Position numbers and translations under genes: made by a program
Shown: positions 1 through 13,030 of the stretch, piece after piece
Position numbering within the stretch: the first letter of the stretch is position 1
Layout: each line of letters opens with the position of its first letter
The notes under the pieces: generated by a model
The model's input: only the letters and a program-made list of their open reading frames with translations
Told to the model about the DNA's origin: nothing
Databases searched by the model: none
Source: Apostichopus japonicus
Lineage: Eukaryota > Echinodermata > Holothuroidea > Aspidochirotida > Stichopodidae
Direction of reading: 5' to 3'
NCBI RefSeq assembly: GCF_037975245.1
Contig: NC_092570.1
Coordinates: 7,499,001 to 7,563,000 of the forward strand
DNA: 64,000 nucleotides

Positions 1-1837
1 GCCGTAAATAACAATTTTTCGACGATTTCGTTTTATTTTTATTTTTGCATGATTCGTGGGTGGAGAACATGGATATATGTTTGGAATTAAGGTCCCCCAA
101 CTTATACTTGTCGCTTCAACATTCAAAAGTTAACTCTGAACCCGAACTCGACCAAATTAAACCGCTCGAGTACTCAAGTGTACTAAGCTCGAGAACATAG
201 GCTAAGCTTTGCAGGAAAAGAAAGTTTTTTTTTCTTTCTTTGCATACAATTCAATCATTGTAATGAACATAACTTAATGTGCGGGTGTAAACTACTAAAG
301 AGAATTTGGAATAATGGATTTATTATAAGACTTATAACCCTCCCCCTACACCCTCTCCCCCCCCCCAACCCCATCCCACTTTTACCCACCCCCGCATCCC
401 CTCGAAGAATATCTTTACATATTTTCTGACTGCATTGTTACATTCTCCAGTTCTCTCTACACACTTGAAAAAAAAAGTTCATCCGTGAACAATTCTTCAG
501 AGGTGTTTTACTTCCTTGTATTGAACTCTTAACATTTCACTTTGTTTGGTGATTAAAGACATTTTTTTCAATCAATGGTAAAGTACTTGAAGTCAGTGAA
601 AAATTTCCCACAGAATAGCTATTGTTTCGTTAACTTTCCCCTTTTGTCGAAAGTGAAAAGAGTATCAGATATAAAGAAGAGCTCATAAGTACCTTATGCA
701 TCTTACATTTCATGATACAACGGCGGTGTCAAGTGGCACGAAAATTATGTATTTTATTTATTACAAGGGATCCATCGAACCAGGAAGTTATGATTTGTGA
801 AAGTAAGAATTAACTTAGACCACTCGAAGAGTTAAGAAGATTTTTTTTCTTTTGTAAAAGGCAAAGCAAACAAAATATGTGAAAAAACAACCGACCACGC
901 GAGATCTTCTCATTTTTGTTTGTGGTCAAAAATGAACTTCCCGATAGATATAGATACAAAATCGAGTTATTTGTTCTCCATATTGGAGGATACCGATTAT
1001 AGATTTGCTATTTTCGAACCAGGTCAAACTTCTTGCTCCGACTTCCACTTGACCAACCATCCCCTACCCTTTCCCACCCCACCGTCGCATTGGGGGAACG
1101 GAAATGAAAATTGTTATTATTCTCCTATTGAGAACTTACAGAGTGTTCATATGTCAGTTAATGTTGTATATATATAAAGGGGTCGATGATGAACATCTTG
1201 AGCGAAACACCTTACTTTTGTTTGAAAAAGATGATAGATTAAAGTGTTTTTGCCTTACACAGTTTGCATATAGTGATCGTGTTGTATACGTTTTATTATT
1301 AGTAGGCTATCAAGCACTGTTTGTAAGTATAACTGCTATAGTGAATGTTGAATTTGAAGAAAGACGTGATGAATCCATGGAAATCATACATGGATACAAA
1401 TACTATTCCAAAAACATTTCTAGAGCGAATGTACACATGCATAAACCATGCATGCAGTAAAAGGTTGCTTCAATTGTTTAGTTTATCAATTAAACATATT
1501 TGGATGTCATCTCTCAAGTATATCTCAATTTGCCCTTTGGCAAATAGAGATGACAAAGTCATGTTGTGATCAAGCGTTTAGAATTTATAATGTGATGTAT
1601 TATAGTTTATCGTCATCGTCATCATAATATGATACTTCAATAACCATTAAAGACATTAAACAAACCAACAAAAAAATGTGAAAAGTTTGAAATTGAAAAC
1701 AGATGTAAAGACGTAACCTATATATACACTCAAATTTGTTTACAGTTTGTCCAATAACATATTTTTTTATCAGTTTTCTTCTTTACCTATCATATCCCGC
1801 CTCTTATTTTTTTAAGGAGACGGGACTTGCATGAGAG

Positions 1838-1906
1838 TAGGGTAGGGTAGGGTATGGGAGAGGAAGGGAAGGGGATGGGTTGGGTGGGATGGGAGGGAGG
1901 GAGGAC
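1838..1906 (+). repeat. G-rich tract with quadruplex potential
   Basis: Purine-rich (GGGTA)n grading into GGGA/GGGAGG units, with more than ten G3+ runs on the + strand separated by one to five bases. It could fold as a G-quadruplex. Function unknown. Confidence 0.6.
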
Positions 1907-2216
1907 GAGAGCAACCTGGCAGGGGCGGGAAGATGAACAGCTTTTAATGACCTATAATCATAAACCAACTTACAGAAAGTCAAATAGCAACCCGAAACAA
2001 TTATTAAGAAAGGAATATATGCTTCTTCCTTTACATGGTCTAGATAGAGAAGCACATGCATGCTCCACTTCATTTGAGCGCACTTTAATCAATCGAGAAC
2101 AAACGAACGCAATCGAAGGTGGATTGTTGTCTTAGATTATTCCTTATCGATGACGAACTCCTGTTTAGTATTCCCCTTTAAAGAATCGCGTCTTTTCAAT
2201 TTGAGCCTGTATTAAG

Positions 2217-2429
2217 TCAAACAGTGTGTTTGTTTTGGTCAGAATACCATCCCCTGTCCTTTAGTCGGGCACTATTGTCCGCGTGGAGCCTTTCACTGAA
2301 TAATTTTGATTCATATACTCTGAGATATTGTTCCTCCATCCATTCAGCTTGGCGAATATCTAAACAATCTTGCATAGAACCCTCATGAAAGGCACCATAT
2401 TCATGAAAATCCCAACGCCCTGCATACAT
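2217..2429 (-). CDS. Candidate coding exon, unrecognised
   Basis: The minus-strand frame has a composition unlike the surrounding AT-rich noise: rich in Glu, Asp, Arg and Trp, for example RWDFHEYGAFHEGSMQDCLD. It follows a possible acceptor (TGTATGTATGCAG) and ends in TGA. No family recognised and no partner exon proved. Frames of 70 codons also arise by chance here. Confidence 0.25.
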   Translation of the reverse strand: MYAGRWDFHEYGAFHEGSMQDCLDIRQAEWMEEQYLRVYESKLFSERLHADNSARLKDRGWYSDQNKHTV

Positions 2430-3504
2430 ACAATAGTTATTGTGCCGTTGTTACACAGTAAAAGAAGAGAAGAAAAAGACTTCCATTGAAATTTAGAAAA
2501 GACAACCTTCACTAGCATATAAAGGTATTGTCAAGCAAGTATAATATTGTGTGTAGTCGCCTGGGTAAGTGTCGAACTGTTAGCTTAGGGTATCATTCAC
2601 AACAAGAAGCCCAGAGTAATAGGAACAGGGAAAGACAAAATGGGGGAAAATATCACACAATTTCTGCTGTTTATGATCCCTCCCAGACTCGCACATTACT
2701 GCGAATTATCTGTGAATGTTGCTAACAGTTCGGCGCGTACCCGTCCGGTGATCTGACGTCACGTGAGTAAGTACAGTTTCAGTGCAAATTAAAGTTCGTC
2801 TGCGCATATATGCCTTAAGCATATATCGTGTGAAAGTTTTGAAATGGTGTCTCTTTTCTTTTGGAGGGGGGGGGGGGGAGTTATCAAGAATTCGTTCATA
2901 TATCTTTGGTCATGCGGATAATGTAGAAGTAAAGCCAAATTGGTTGCAATGACTGTGACCTTGTACACTATCCATGTTTTCCAAACTGACGCCATGTATT
3001 ATGTGTATACAGCCAAGACATTGTTTACAATTAACACACTGAACTTGTAAGGTTTTATGATATGTGATCTTATCACGGGATTTAGAAAACAATTCTTGTT
3101 TTTTATACTTGCTATTTTTACAATGATGCAGACGCATGAATTTGTCATAATCTTAAATCAGAAGACTATTTGCACTACACATAACCTATAGGGACATCGT
3201 ATACATCGTCACACTGTATGTATGGTATGGTAGCTGAGTGTTGGCAAGCTGAACAAAATGGCGGATCGCTGCCAAGTAGGACTTATAGGACTTTATTCAG
3301 AAAATGCAATGAAGTGAATCTGCAAAAATGGCTCGAACACGCCATGGAATGCTAGGTTCCATATTATTTCTCACCAGTAATTGCTTGAAAGAGGTGTCGT
3401 TCTATTGTGAAAATCAGTGATGCGAGACCTTAGATCTCGCTCGTGATAACATGTCTTTGAAAGTTACTTTGAAATTGGCTGCGTCATTTGGTTAGTGGTT
3501 TTAG

Positions 3505-3792
3505 CTATATATATATATGTCCCGAACTGTAGTAATAAAAAAGGCCGAACCCTTCGTTGCATTCTTGTGTTCGGTTAAGGAAGTAAAGTTCGTGCACTTT
3601 TAGAAGAGCATCAACAACAAACCGCAGTAAAGTGAATGAGCGAGGAAAAATGTCGCCGGCCTTGACCAGTTTGGTTGACATCCAATGAGATCTTTCAACT
3701 TGTAGTTTACCATCGTACACAATTCTGCAACCTTCTTCCGCATAAAGATGATATAACCCATCCATATAGTTATGAGCCAGGGACGCAATCAC
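3505..3792 (-). CDS. Candidate coding exon, unrecognised
   Basis: The minus-strand frame follows a possible acceptor (TTTATTCTAG) and is locally more GC-rich than its flanks. It contains stretches such as YMDGLYHLYAEEGCRIVYDG and a hydrophobic segment near FTLLRFVVDALL. The last residues run into a TA repeat, so its natural end may be earlier. It is on the same strand as 2217-2429, but no matching splice pair was found. Confidence 0.22.
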   Translation of the reverse strand: MIASLAHNYMDGLYHLYAEEGCRIVYDGKLQVERSHWMSTKLVKAGDIFPRSFTLLRFVVDALLKVHELYFLNRTQECNEGFGLFYYYSSGHIYI

Positions 3793-5515
3793 GTATAGTC
3801 CTAGAATAAACTCATGGGATCAGCCCCCCCCCCCAGCCACCCCTTCCCCCTCACCCAAAGGTAAACAGAAAATTACAAAACTTAGTGTGCAGAACATGAA
3901 TATATAACATGTTCGTGTGGTGAAACCAATAGTCTACGAAACTTCTTCATCATTATATTAGTTGCCAAATATAACGCCGTTTCGTAACTAGGCACCCTCC
4001 ATTTTACCCAAATTTTTCCCCTTGGACTCCTCCCCTGGACGAATTAACATCTCATCACATCCACTACCCCACTACAAGAAAGTAAGGTGGTTGCACCCGG
4101 CATGTATAGCGTATAACAAGAAATGTCCTAATATTACACATACTATATATTCACACTGTTTTGATATTCTCAGAAAATCGCTTCTCAAAGACTTACCGGT
4201 ATAATGATCAATTGAACTAAATATGAGAGAATTTTGACATTATATTTGATACAGTACAAAACAGCACAAATCTTTGGGCAAATCAAAAATCGGGCCAATC
4301 TTAAACCCCGAGTCATCTTTAAATTTATGTGATAAAGATGTCGGTGTTTAACCATCCCTCTCACCACCAATCCATCCCCCCTCTCCCCCTCAACACCATG
4401 AACCCCAACTAATGTTCAGTTTGAGAGATACACATAAATGTGACAATTCTTGCATATACAAGACTGGATTAAATCAAGGCAATGTACATTCAGAAAATTG
4501 AATTGCTCCAAACAGCAAACGTCCTAACGCGTGGTCATGTGGTTGAGACTTTCATTTTGCGTGACGTCGTCATTGCCTGTAGAAAGTTGAACAAAACGTG
4601 GAAGAGCTGGATGTGTAGGCCTATATTTCAAGATTTATAATATATATATATATATAAATATATATTTCAGGATATAGCTATTTCATAAAGAAAGTTTGGT
4701 TAAATCACTCCTTTTATTTGATATTAAGAAAACGTGTCTTAGTCAGTCGTGACAGAGTGATGAAAGCCTTTTGCTAATCCAGTACAGAGACTTGCAAGAG
4801 GGTTAAGCTGAGAAGGTGTGATACAAATTCTAACCAAGCTCTTCATTAGTCCCATATTTTAAGCCGACTTGTTGCTCGAACACCTAATAAATAAGTGATT
4901 TGAAAACAACATGTGCTAAGCCAGTATGCGACGACAAGATCTTAACCGTTCATGAATTATTCAGCATCTGACGATAAAACGAAGATGAGTGTCAGCGGGC
5001 TATACACATGAGCACAAAAAACGTGCAAATGTTTACAAGTCATAAACTTGCATGCACGCAAGTAGTACCCGTAGGATGCCAACCCCTGCTGCCGAGTCTA
5101 TATACAAAATAACAGATTCTGTATATTCAGGCATATATATACTTCAGATTTAAATCTATATTGTTTACAATATATCAAATAAGTACCTTTCGTCAGCGCT
5201 TAGATTGAATATTTCAATCTCACATTCGATTGAAAGTTTTTATATATATAAATATATATGCAAATAATTGCTGACGTCACAATGTATAATACAATACCCG
5301 AACTGATTGACTATTTCTATATATACTTCAGAACGAATGAGATCCGATCAAGATGTGTTTCTTGCGTTTTTCAATTCATTTAGATTTGGTTACCTATCTA
5401 AAAAATTTGATTTAATTTACTGAAATCAAATCTATCAAATAAATCCATTAATTTATTTATAATTTAGTTCAATAATCCACAATGTTGCTGAAAAGATTGA
5501 TCCAGAAAATCTTGA

Positions 5516-5593
<78 letters not shown>

Positions 5594-5965
5594 AAATGTA
5601 TAGAAATCAGAGATCAGAATAAAATTATAACCGATTTAGGATTAATTTATCAGGTTAAATGATTGCGCTTGCATCGCTCCCACGTTACCACTCAAATATA
5701 GTTGAACGCATATTACCTTGTATTTATTATATTAATTGTTTATATTAATTTTGTTATAATATCTATTATATATATATTATATAGTGGTGGGGAGAAATTT
5801 CAAAATGTGAAAAAGAGGTATTACTCTATAAGGGGTGAAAAATAGTATCGATCAAGTCGTTATTAACCTATCCTTTAATTTGCATAAAAAATAGGATTAC
5901 AAGTCGTAACTAACTGGTAACTGGTGTACTATTATCATTATATATGTTATCAGTTAACTGGTTTT

Positions 5966-6140
<175 letters not shown>

Positions 6141-6403
6141 ACATGTGTGTGCGTATTGCTGATTTATCAAGGTTCAACGTTCCCTACTACTGTAAACACT
6201 GTATGTAAATAGTCCGTGTTTGCTTACTAGAGGTAAACCTATACTGTCAAAGATAAAAACGATGTAACAGCGGGACAGATATCGGATGGATTTTTTTAGC
6301 CTTCATAGAACGACAGTAAAATAAATATAAGATGATTTGTATTAGAGATTGTTTATTACAAATAATATGTGTTATATATATATTATTGAAATTGAGTTGG
6401 AAA

Positions 6404-6515
6404 CCCAGAACAGTGCAAAAACTTCCAGCCTCGGCACCGGGATTCGAACCCGGGCCTCCCGCTATGGGGATGCCCTAACCAATCAATCATAATGCTAACC
6501 AACACGAATCGCCGG
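6404..6515 (-). mobile_element. tRNA-derived SINE fragment, copy 1
   Basis: On the minus strand this reads TTGGTTAGGGCATCCCC (A-box-like), then GCGGGAGGC, then the B-box-like GGGTTCGAATCCCGG. A tail GGAAGTTTTTGCACTGTTCTG follows. The same order, including the tail, occurs at 19423-19520, so this is a dispersed Pol III-type family and not a tRNA gene. There is no cloverleaf acceptor stem. Confidence 0.7.
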
Positions 6516-9500
6516 ATCTCGACAGAGATAGTTTGAACAAACTTTATGTTAACGAAATGGAAAAGAAAAAAATTGGAAAACGTATTTCATATCAAACGCT
6601 CTTTGTGATATATATGTATATACGTTAAGCTTCATAAGTCCCTTTACCCGTAATGAAATATGAACAATTTTTATATGTTTTAACCATAATATAGTGATAT
6701 CATTTGATATTGATATTATTAAGACATTCTTACACTAAGAATTGTGATGGGTTGAAGGCAAAATAAAAACACCTTTACATCAGAAACCAGGGAGTTATGA
6801 CCTATATTAATACACAAGAATACACTTAAGTTGGGAGGGGGAGGGTATATATTATAATATTTAAATTTACGAGAAAAATACTAACAACAGCGATTTCATA
6901 AAAGGTAACCTAAATAAAATTGACTTTCCAGCATTCAAAATTGCACATGTGAGAAAGACAAATCGGTAACGGGACCTTCCGAACACATATTATACGGCTG
7001 GTTTCCCCTTCAATGGTTTTCATTTGAACCGTCTAGAAATTACGTTTACAGCAATTGTATATAGTGTTTGCTCTCTCATACCATTCTATAGTTCAAATGC
7101 AGGTTTGCTTCTATCGCCGACAACGGTTAAAACTAGTTTTGCAATGAATCACCAGGACTTATATATATAGTCCACATGCATATAATGAATATTTATATAA
7201 TTTATATAACTGTTTACTTTGTCTTTCAACCGGCAAACTTATTCCAGCCCTATAGCTGAAGTGCTAATCACAATAATATTGAACTTCGTCAAACCATCAC
7301 TATAGGATAGTTACATCATGAATTAACTTATTTATTTATTTTAAAATAATAATAAAAATTTATGACTGTTCACACATGCTCTATATGTTAACCTATCAAC
7401 CTGGGTCATTTTATTTTTTAATTTTCAAAGCTTTCTCCGTTATTTAATGTATTTTTTTTGTTTGGAAAAATGAAGCTTATGAACTGCATTATTTTACACG
7501 AATGAAAGAATATTGGAACCTTCAATAGTCTACCCCATCGCTTGCTTTTAAACTCTGTGTATGCATGAGGTACAGTTTAATGCATTTAAAATTATTATTG
7601 TTACTATAGTTCGGTGCGAATAAGTTTGACACTAATTTTTGTCACAATACTGAAATTGTGTGCAGTAATATATGTCTCAGAAATACACCACAATAATTGC
7701 CAAAGTTACGTATTAATTCTGACATAGTTTTATTCCAACTGGCAAGTTCTATATGTCATCACGGGTTTATGTTCAGCTGTTTCTCTCTGTTTGAGCTTCG
7801 TGTACTGAATTATTGTCATCATGAGCTGTCCAAATATGTCAGAGAAATTCAAGCTGGTATAAGTCAATTGAATGACTATATGAAACTTTCCGCGGGAATT
7901 CAGGTTTAAAAATTCCACTTATTCAAACATTTTGGGGAAGAAGCTTATACTTCCACTTTTGGAAACTACATGTGAAAAATACCAAAGATTTGACATTTTT
8001 TTGGTTTCGTGCAGTGTGTGTTGGCTCATTGCTTAGTTATGACATGCTTATTGTGAGATAAGTCGTCATCGCATCCAAAAAGTACAGTATTACTTCATTA
8101 ACATTTGCAGCCTATATATAGCATACTTTATAATAAACATATATGCCTTTAGATATATATGATAAAGTACAAAGGGATATGGCAACACTGTTCCCATAGG
8201 AGTGTGACATTGTTTAACCAGGAACACTGTACTAAAACACTATTACTAAAGGATAGCCCATATAACGTGGCCTAAACCATTATCGCAAGCCGATTGTTCA
8301 ATTTCGATCAATTTAACAATGCTGCATGTGTTTAGTATAGTCGCTTTCAACAATGTCTTTACCATAATTGTGATCCCGCTCATACTGAAGTACATTATTG
8401 CGAATAATAATCTCTAACTGAGTTTACAAACTAATTTGAAAGTGTCAAATCGACCGTTGAAAGATTAAATGCATACGTCATCAACGTATCACTATTCTAC
8501 CATTACATCTACTACCCCTCTCCCCTCCCCCTCTCCCTCCCCCTCCTCTACTCATGAACTTTTACGTTCTCTACTTTTCCTGACTTATTGATCTCTTATC
8601 TATGCGATTATATGTTTTGTAAAATCTCAATAATATGTGGGCTTGAAGTTTATATCTTATTTCCTCCCCCTCCCCTCCCACTACCCCCTTCCTCCGCTGC
8701 CGCTTCAAATTCCAAATCACCTGTTGCCCCTTTACTATTATGTTAGGTACAACAATTATCCCCCACTAACCACCCCACCCCTAGTCTACCCCCTTCAAAT
8801 ACCCACAAAAGAAGTGACCAATGTTTATTGCTCTCATGTTGTCAGTGATCAAGGTCAACCAGAAAGTCAAACTGCACAGCCATTAACGATTCAAGAATCA
8901 GCCATCAAGCTTATATGTAATTTGTATTTAGCATCAAAACACTGGTATATAAATAAATGACATTTTAACTATGTATAATATGCCCCCTTTTAGTATCTTG
9001 GGAAACAGTATGTTGACCTAAAGTGCATGAACAATCGCTTTCTCATGTGAAAAAAAAAATGTATCGTTTCATGAAAGGAAGTACCTTTACATACATATTT
9101 TAATCAGCACGTGGGACACGAACGTTTGGATAAAAGTTTATAAACGTGCATTCAATCAGCGTGCCCAACAAGGGCTCGTCTAATACATCTCATGGTGCGA
9201 TAATTGGTGTCATGTTATACATTCAATTTTGGTTATTGGGATTTCCCGTGGAAGGTTTTTCGAGAGAGAAAAAAAACATAGATATAATAATATTTGCTTG
9301 AAACGGTTTTTATCGTCTATCTTTGTGGACTAGCATTTTGTTATTTTGCCATCTAGCAATATTTTCCTTGAAATTTTTTTTTGTACTTTATTATAATTTT
9401 TTTATATTCATTATAATCCCGCTCCAGGTTGTGTCGAGCATAATTTAATATATATATATATATATATATAGATAATGTAATGTAATATTTATTACATAAT

Positions 9501-11680
9501 TTTGTACGTATAGTCTATTACTTTTACTACTTTTCAGCCTAGTTAAATACTATATTAATGATCCCACCGTATAGGATGGGGTCACATGTTTACGAGACTC
9601 AGTTAACTCCAAATATTGCAATGCCGGAATCCTTCACAACAACCATACCGATATTTTTTTGTTTCGCATTGTTTTATATTTCTTCTCTCTTTTGGAGAAT
9701 CTTGAAAGATTTATATTCGAATTTGGAACAGTTGTAAAATATTTATCCCATTAGCATCATGCATTAAATCGTGTTACTATAGTGACCAGAATTGTGCAGG
9801 CGAATTTAAACGTATTTAAACGTAAGACGCTTATTAATATTAGTTTTTGGACGTATTATACATGAATACTGAAAATTGTAATCAAAAATGGCATCCACTT
9901 TAATAAAATATTCATATTATATTCACGTCTATGATTTCTTTTTTTTTTCACACTAAGTGCTTTGCATAAAAGAGAATTATGTATCTTGTTATTTAAAAAA
10001 AAAACATAACTTATTCATATAAATAACGGTCAATTTGAACAGCTATAAGATTTAATCGCAACATACTGTACAGTTCAGGCAAGATAATGGCCTTTGTTGA
10101 ATGTATAGCAGAAAATAGCATTCTGAATTTGCTAACGTTATTAACCTACAGCAGGGATGTATGTGAAATACATCCGTGCTAGCAACCTACAAATTCCCCA
10201 AACTATACACATATCTCATGTTCATATTTAAACTTTAATACATTCAATGAAAGTCATAATTTGGTGATTTATTTTTGGTTTCAATATTACCGTGCAAGGT
10301 TCCGTATATAGACCGTTTTCGTATGGTTTTCATAACTTGTTTTGTGTTTCTATAAATGTCACATGAAGGCAGCATTTGATAGCTCACAAACCCTTCCCGT
10401 CCTCTACCCCTCCTCAACCCCCCCCCCTCCCCCGGCCCCTACCAACATCCCCGACTCTGTCTTACCTTCTTTTTTATTCTGTCTCAACATGATAAGCTCC
10501 GGTATATATATTAGCATGCAAGGCAAATATATTGAACAAGTCAAAACCACTAAAGGTTACTGGATTGGGAAATATTTTAAAGTTTTTTTCTTTCACGTCG
10601 GAAATTTTCCTCTTTTTTTGCCCGGGAGGATCCTCATACACCCCTACATGGGACCTTAGCGTCACATCCCTTCCTCTTTAAAGTCCTGAATCTGCCCCTG
10701 GCCACGTGTATCTGATAGTTATATTCCTGGAAAATAAGTCAAATGTTCATAGGTTTATAATACAGAGAGTGCCAACTATATAGATAATGCTCCACAACTA
10801 TACCACACTAACTTTTTTTAATTTATTTATTTTTTAATCTGCATTAGTTTTCCTATGTTAGATATGTCATATAAGGATGATGTACAACAAAAACAAAAAC
10901 AACAACAACATTAACAAAAGCTTTTTGTTTACTTTAATATTTGGAAAGAATCATATAACCTTTGGAAAAGGTTTAGTCAATTGTGTATTAATTTGTTGTG
11001 GTGATTACGGTTACGAAGAAACTTCACACGTGGAGTTAAGAAAAGTGAACCGAAGCCGAACACGAGTATAATATACCCAATGTTACCCATGTTGTTATAA
11101 GGAATTTACCCATATGTTTCATTCTGAGTTTTGCTATGTTTATACAAGCAAACCGAGACAGTAACAAATCCTTTGATAAGCAATTCATATATAATAGTTT
11201 ATGTTGGTTTTAGAATTTTTTTTTCAATATACTTTTTTTTTACCTTAATGTTCAGATTTGAAATGTTGTTACAAACATTGAGCAAATTATAACACCAACC
11301 TGAGTAATGTGTACACCATATGATAGCCTACTCAAGCCAGTTGTTTGTTTCAATAGCAAAAAGATATTTATTTACATCATTACCATTAATGAACAAAATA
11401 AATATTTTGCCCTCGTTGTGTTTATCATCGGGCTGTCACCCTATACTATGTATTCATGTGCATATATATAAATATACATAGGGAACCAACCTGCACATAA
11501 AAAACACTCATATAGTATACGATAGAATTACACTGAGCCTGTACTATAGGCTATACTAAATCAACGCGAGATCGTTGCATTGTATCTTTCTGTATGATGT
11601 ATTGATCGGTATCGATTAACTTCACATCACTGGTTGGGACTTCGATTAAATATATATATATAGGAGGTCGAAGTCATTGC
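6516..11680. other. Gene-free AT-rich interval
   Basis: Short (TA)n runs, pyrimidine-rich patches (about 8515-8555, 8660-8705) and a poly-C patch at 10418-10430. I see no exon, RNA gene or element with matching ends. Confidence 0.5.
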
Positions 11681-11771
11681 ATGTATGCAACAGTGTATTA
11701 ACCGCGTGTGTAGTGTGTAGCGAGCAGTGCGTATATAGTAGGTTTTTAATGAGGTGAAAGCTACAGGTGTA

Positions 11772-11815
11772 AAATAACCGCGTGAGTATTCAAGTCCGAC
11801 ATAGATATGCAGTTT

Positions 11816-11851
<36 letters not shown>

Positions 11852-11895
11852 AAGCTGCATATCTATGTCGGACTTGAATACTCACGCGGTTATTT
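11772..11895. repeat. Near-perfect 49-bp-arm hairpin around (AT)n
   Basis: Left arm 11772-11820 and right arm 11847-11895 are inverted copies with one mismatch in 49 (starts AAATAACCGCGTGAGTATTC). They are joined by an (AT)n loop that can itself pair. An outer inverted pair, TGTATGCAACAGT near 11684 and ACTGTTGCATACA near 11985, suggests a larger foldback unit. Confidence 0.85.
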
Positions 11896-11941
11896 ACATA
11901 TATATATATATGTATTATTATATATGTTTATATATATATTT

Positions 11942-11988
<47 letters not shown>

Positions 11989-11998
11989 TTGCATACAT

Positions 11999-12990
11999 TT
12001 AGGTATATAAATCCATCACTTACAAGCACATTTCACAATCACTCCCTCGATTGATGTATACTAAAACATGTAAAACACACATTGAATTAAAACAAAAATT
12101 ATAATGATCTAAAAAATACTGCAGAACCTCCACACAGTGACGTATTTCATATCTGACAGGCTACATAAATATGTCATGAATATACATGAATAATGAAAAC
12201 TTCCGACATTTCAGTCAACTCATAATACCTATTCATTTTTCCTTTTGGACAAGTGTAGATATTAGAAGCCTGCAATCTACATAGGTTCGTATAGTCGTGC
12301 ATACGCACGACAAAGGGATACGTTTTGTAGATAAAACTATACATATCTATATCTCTACAATGTTTTTCTTTATAACCGTCCATTTAGCATATAAAGGTAT
12401 TCTCTTCTCAAAGCAGTGTGTCCTTCACTAGTTCAATACAAAGTTACAAAATCTCCGAATTGTTATGGCTTATTCCATAATAGGCCTAAGGAATAGCTCT
12501 GTCTGAATAGACACGTAATTGATTTTAAATTTCCGATCCCATTAAGCAGTAGACAATACAAGTTCTGCACTTTATTACATACATAATGAAATATTTCTTT
12601 CAAAAGACAAAACAGACTAACTTAGTAAAGAAGGTACGGATAACAGCTGTAGAGGGCGACATAATACTTTCCCTTCTTTGTATTTATACGATAATTCATC
12701 TTATAGCTATATAGTATATGTGCACATAGGTTTCATTTTCGGAAGACATATTTTAAGACGAAATATTTTCGGTCTTTCTAAAAGGTTTTAGTAATGTTTC
12801 CACAAAACATGTTTTGTTTTATTCAACAAGAGATATATTAGCTTCCGTCCGTCCATAAAATTGTAAAACTAAATATTTTGATGGGAACCAAATAAACCAA
12901 ATAATACTGAGCGACTTTTCACTTTTTTGTTGAATGCTGTTAATTATGGTAAAACCAAAGCCTCGTATGTTAACTAGGTAGGAATATATC

Positions 12991-13030
<40 letters not shown>

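Larger units (their letters stand above)
1..5518. other. Gene-poor interval
   Basis: AT-rich DNA with poly-C/poly-G runs (about 357, 2866, 3825), the G-rich tract at 1838 and the two weak candidate exons. Nothing else supportable. Confidence 0.5.

Noticed and set aside
10380-10700. Possible TIR element (C-rich left part, CTGCCCCTGG on the right)
   Set aside because: I could not find matching inverted ends or a target duplication.
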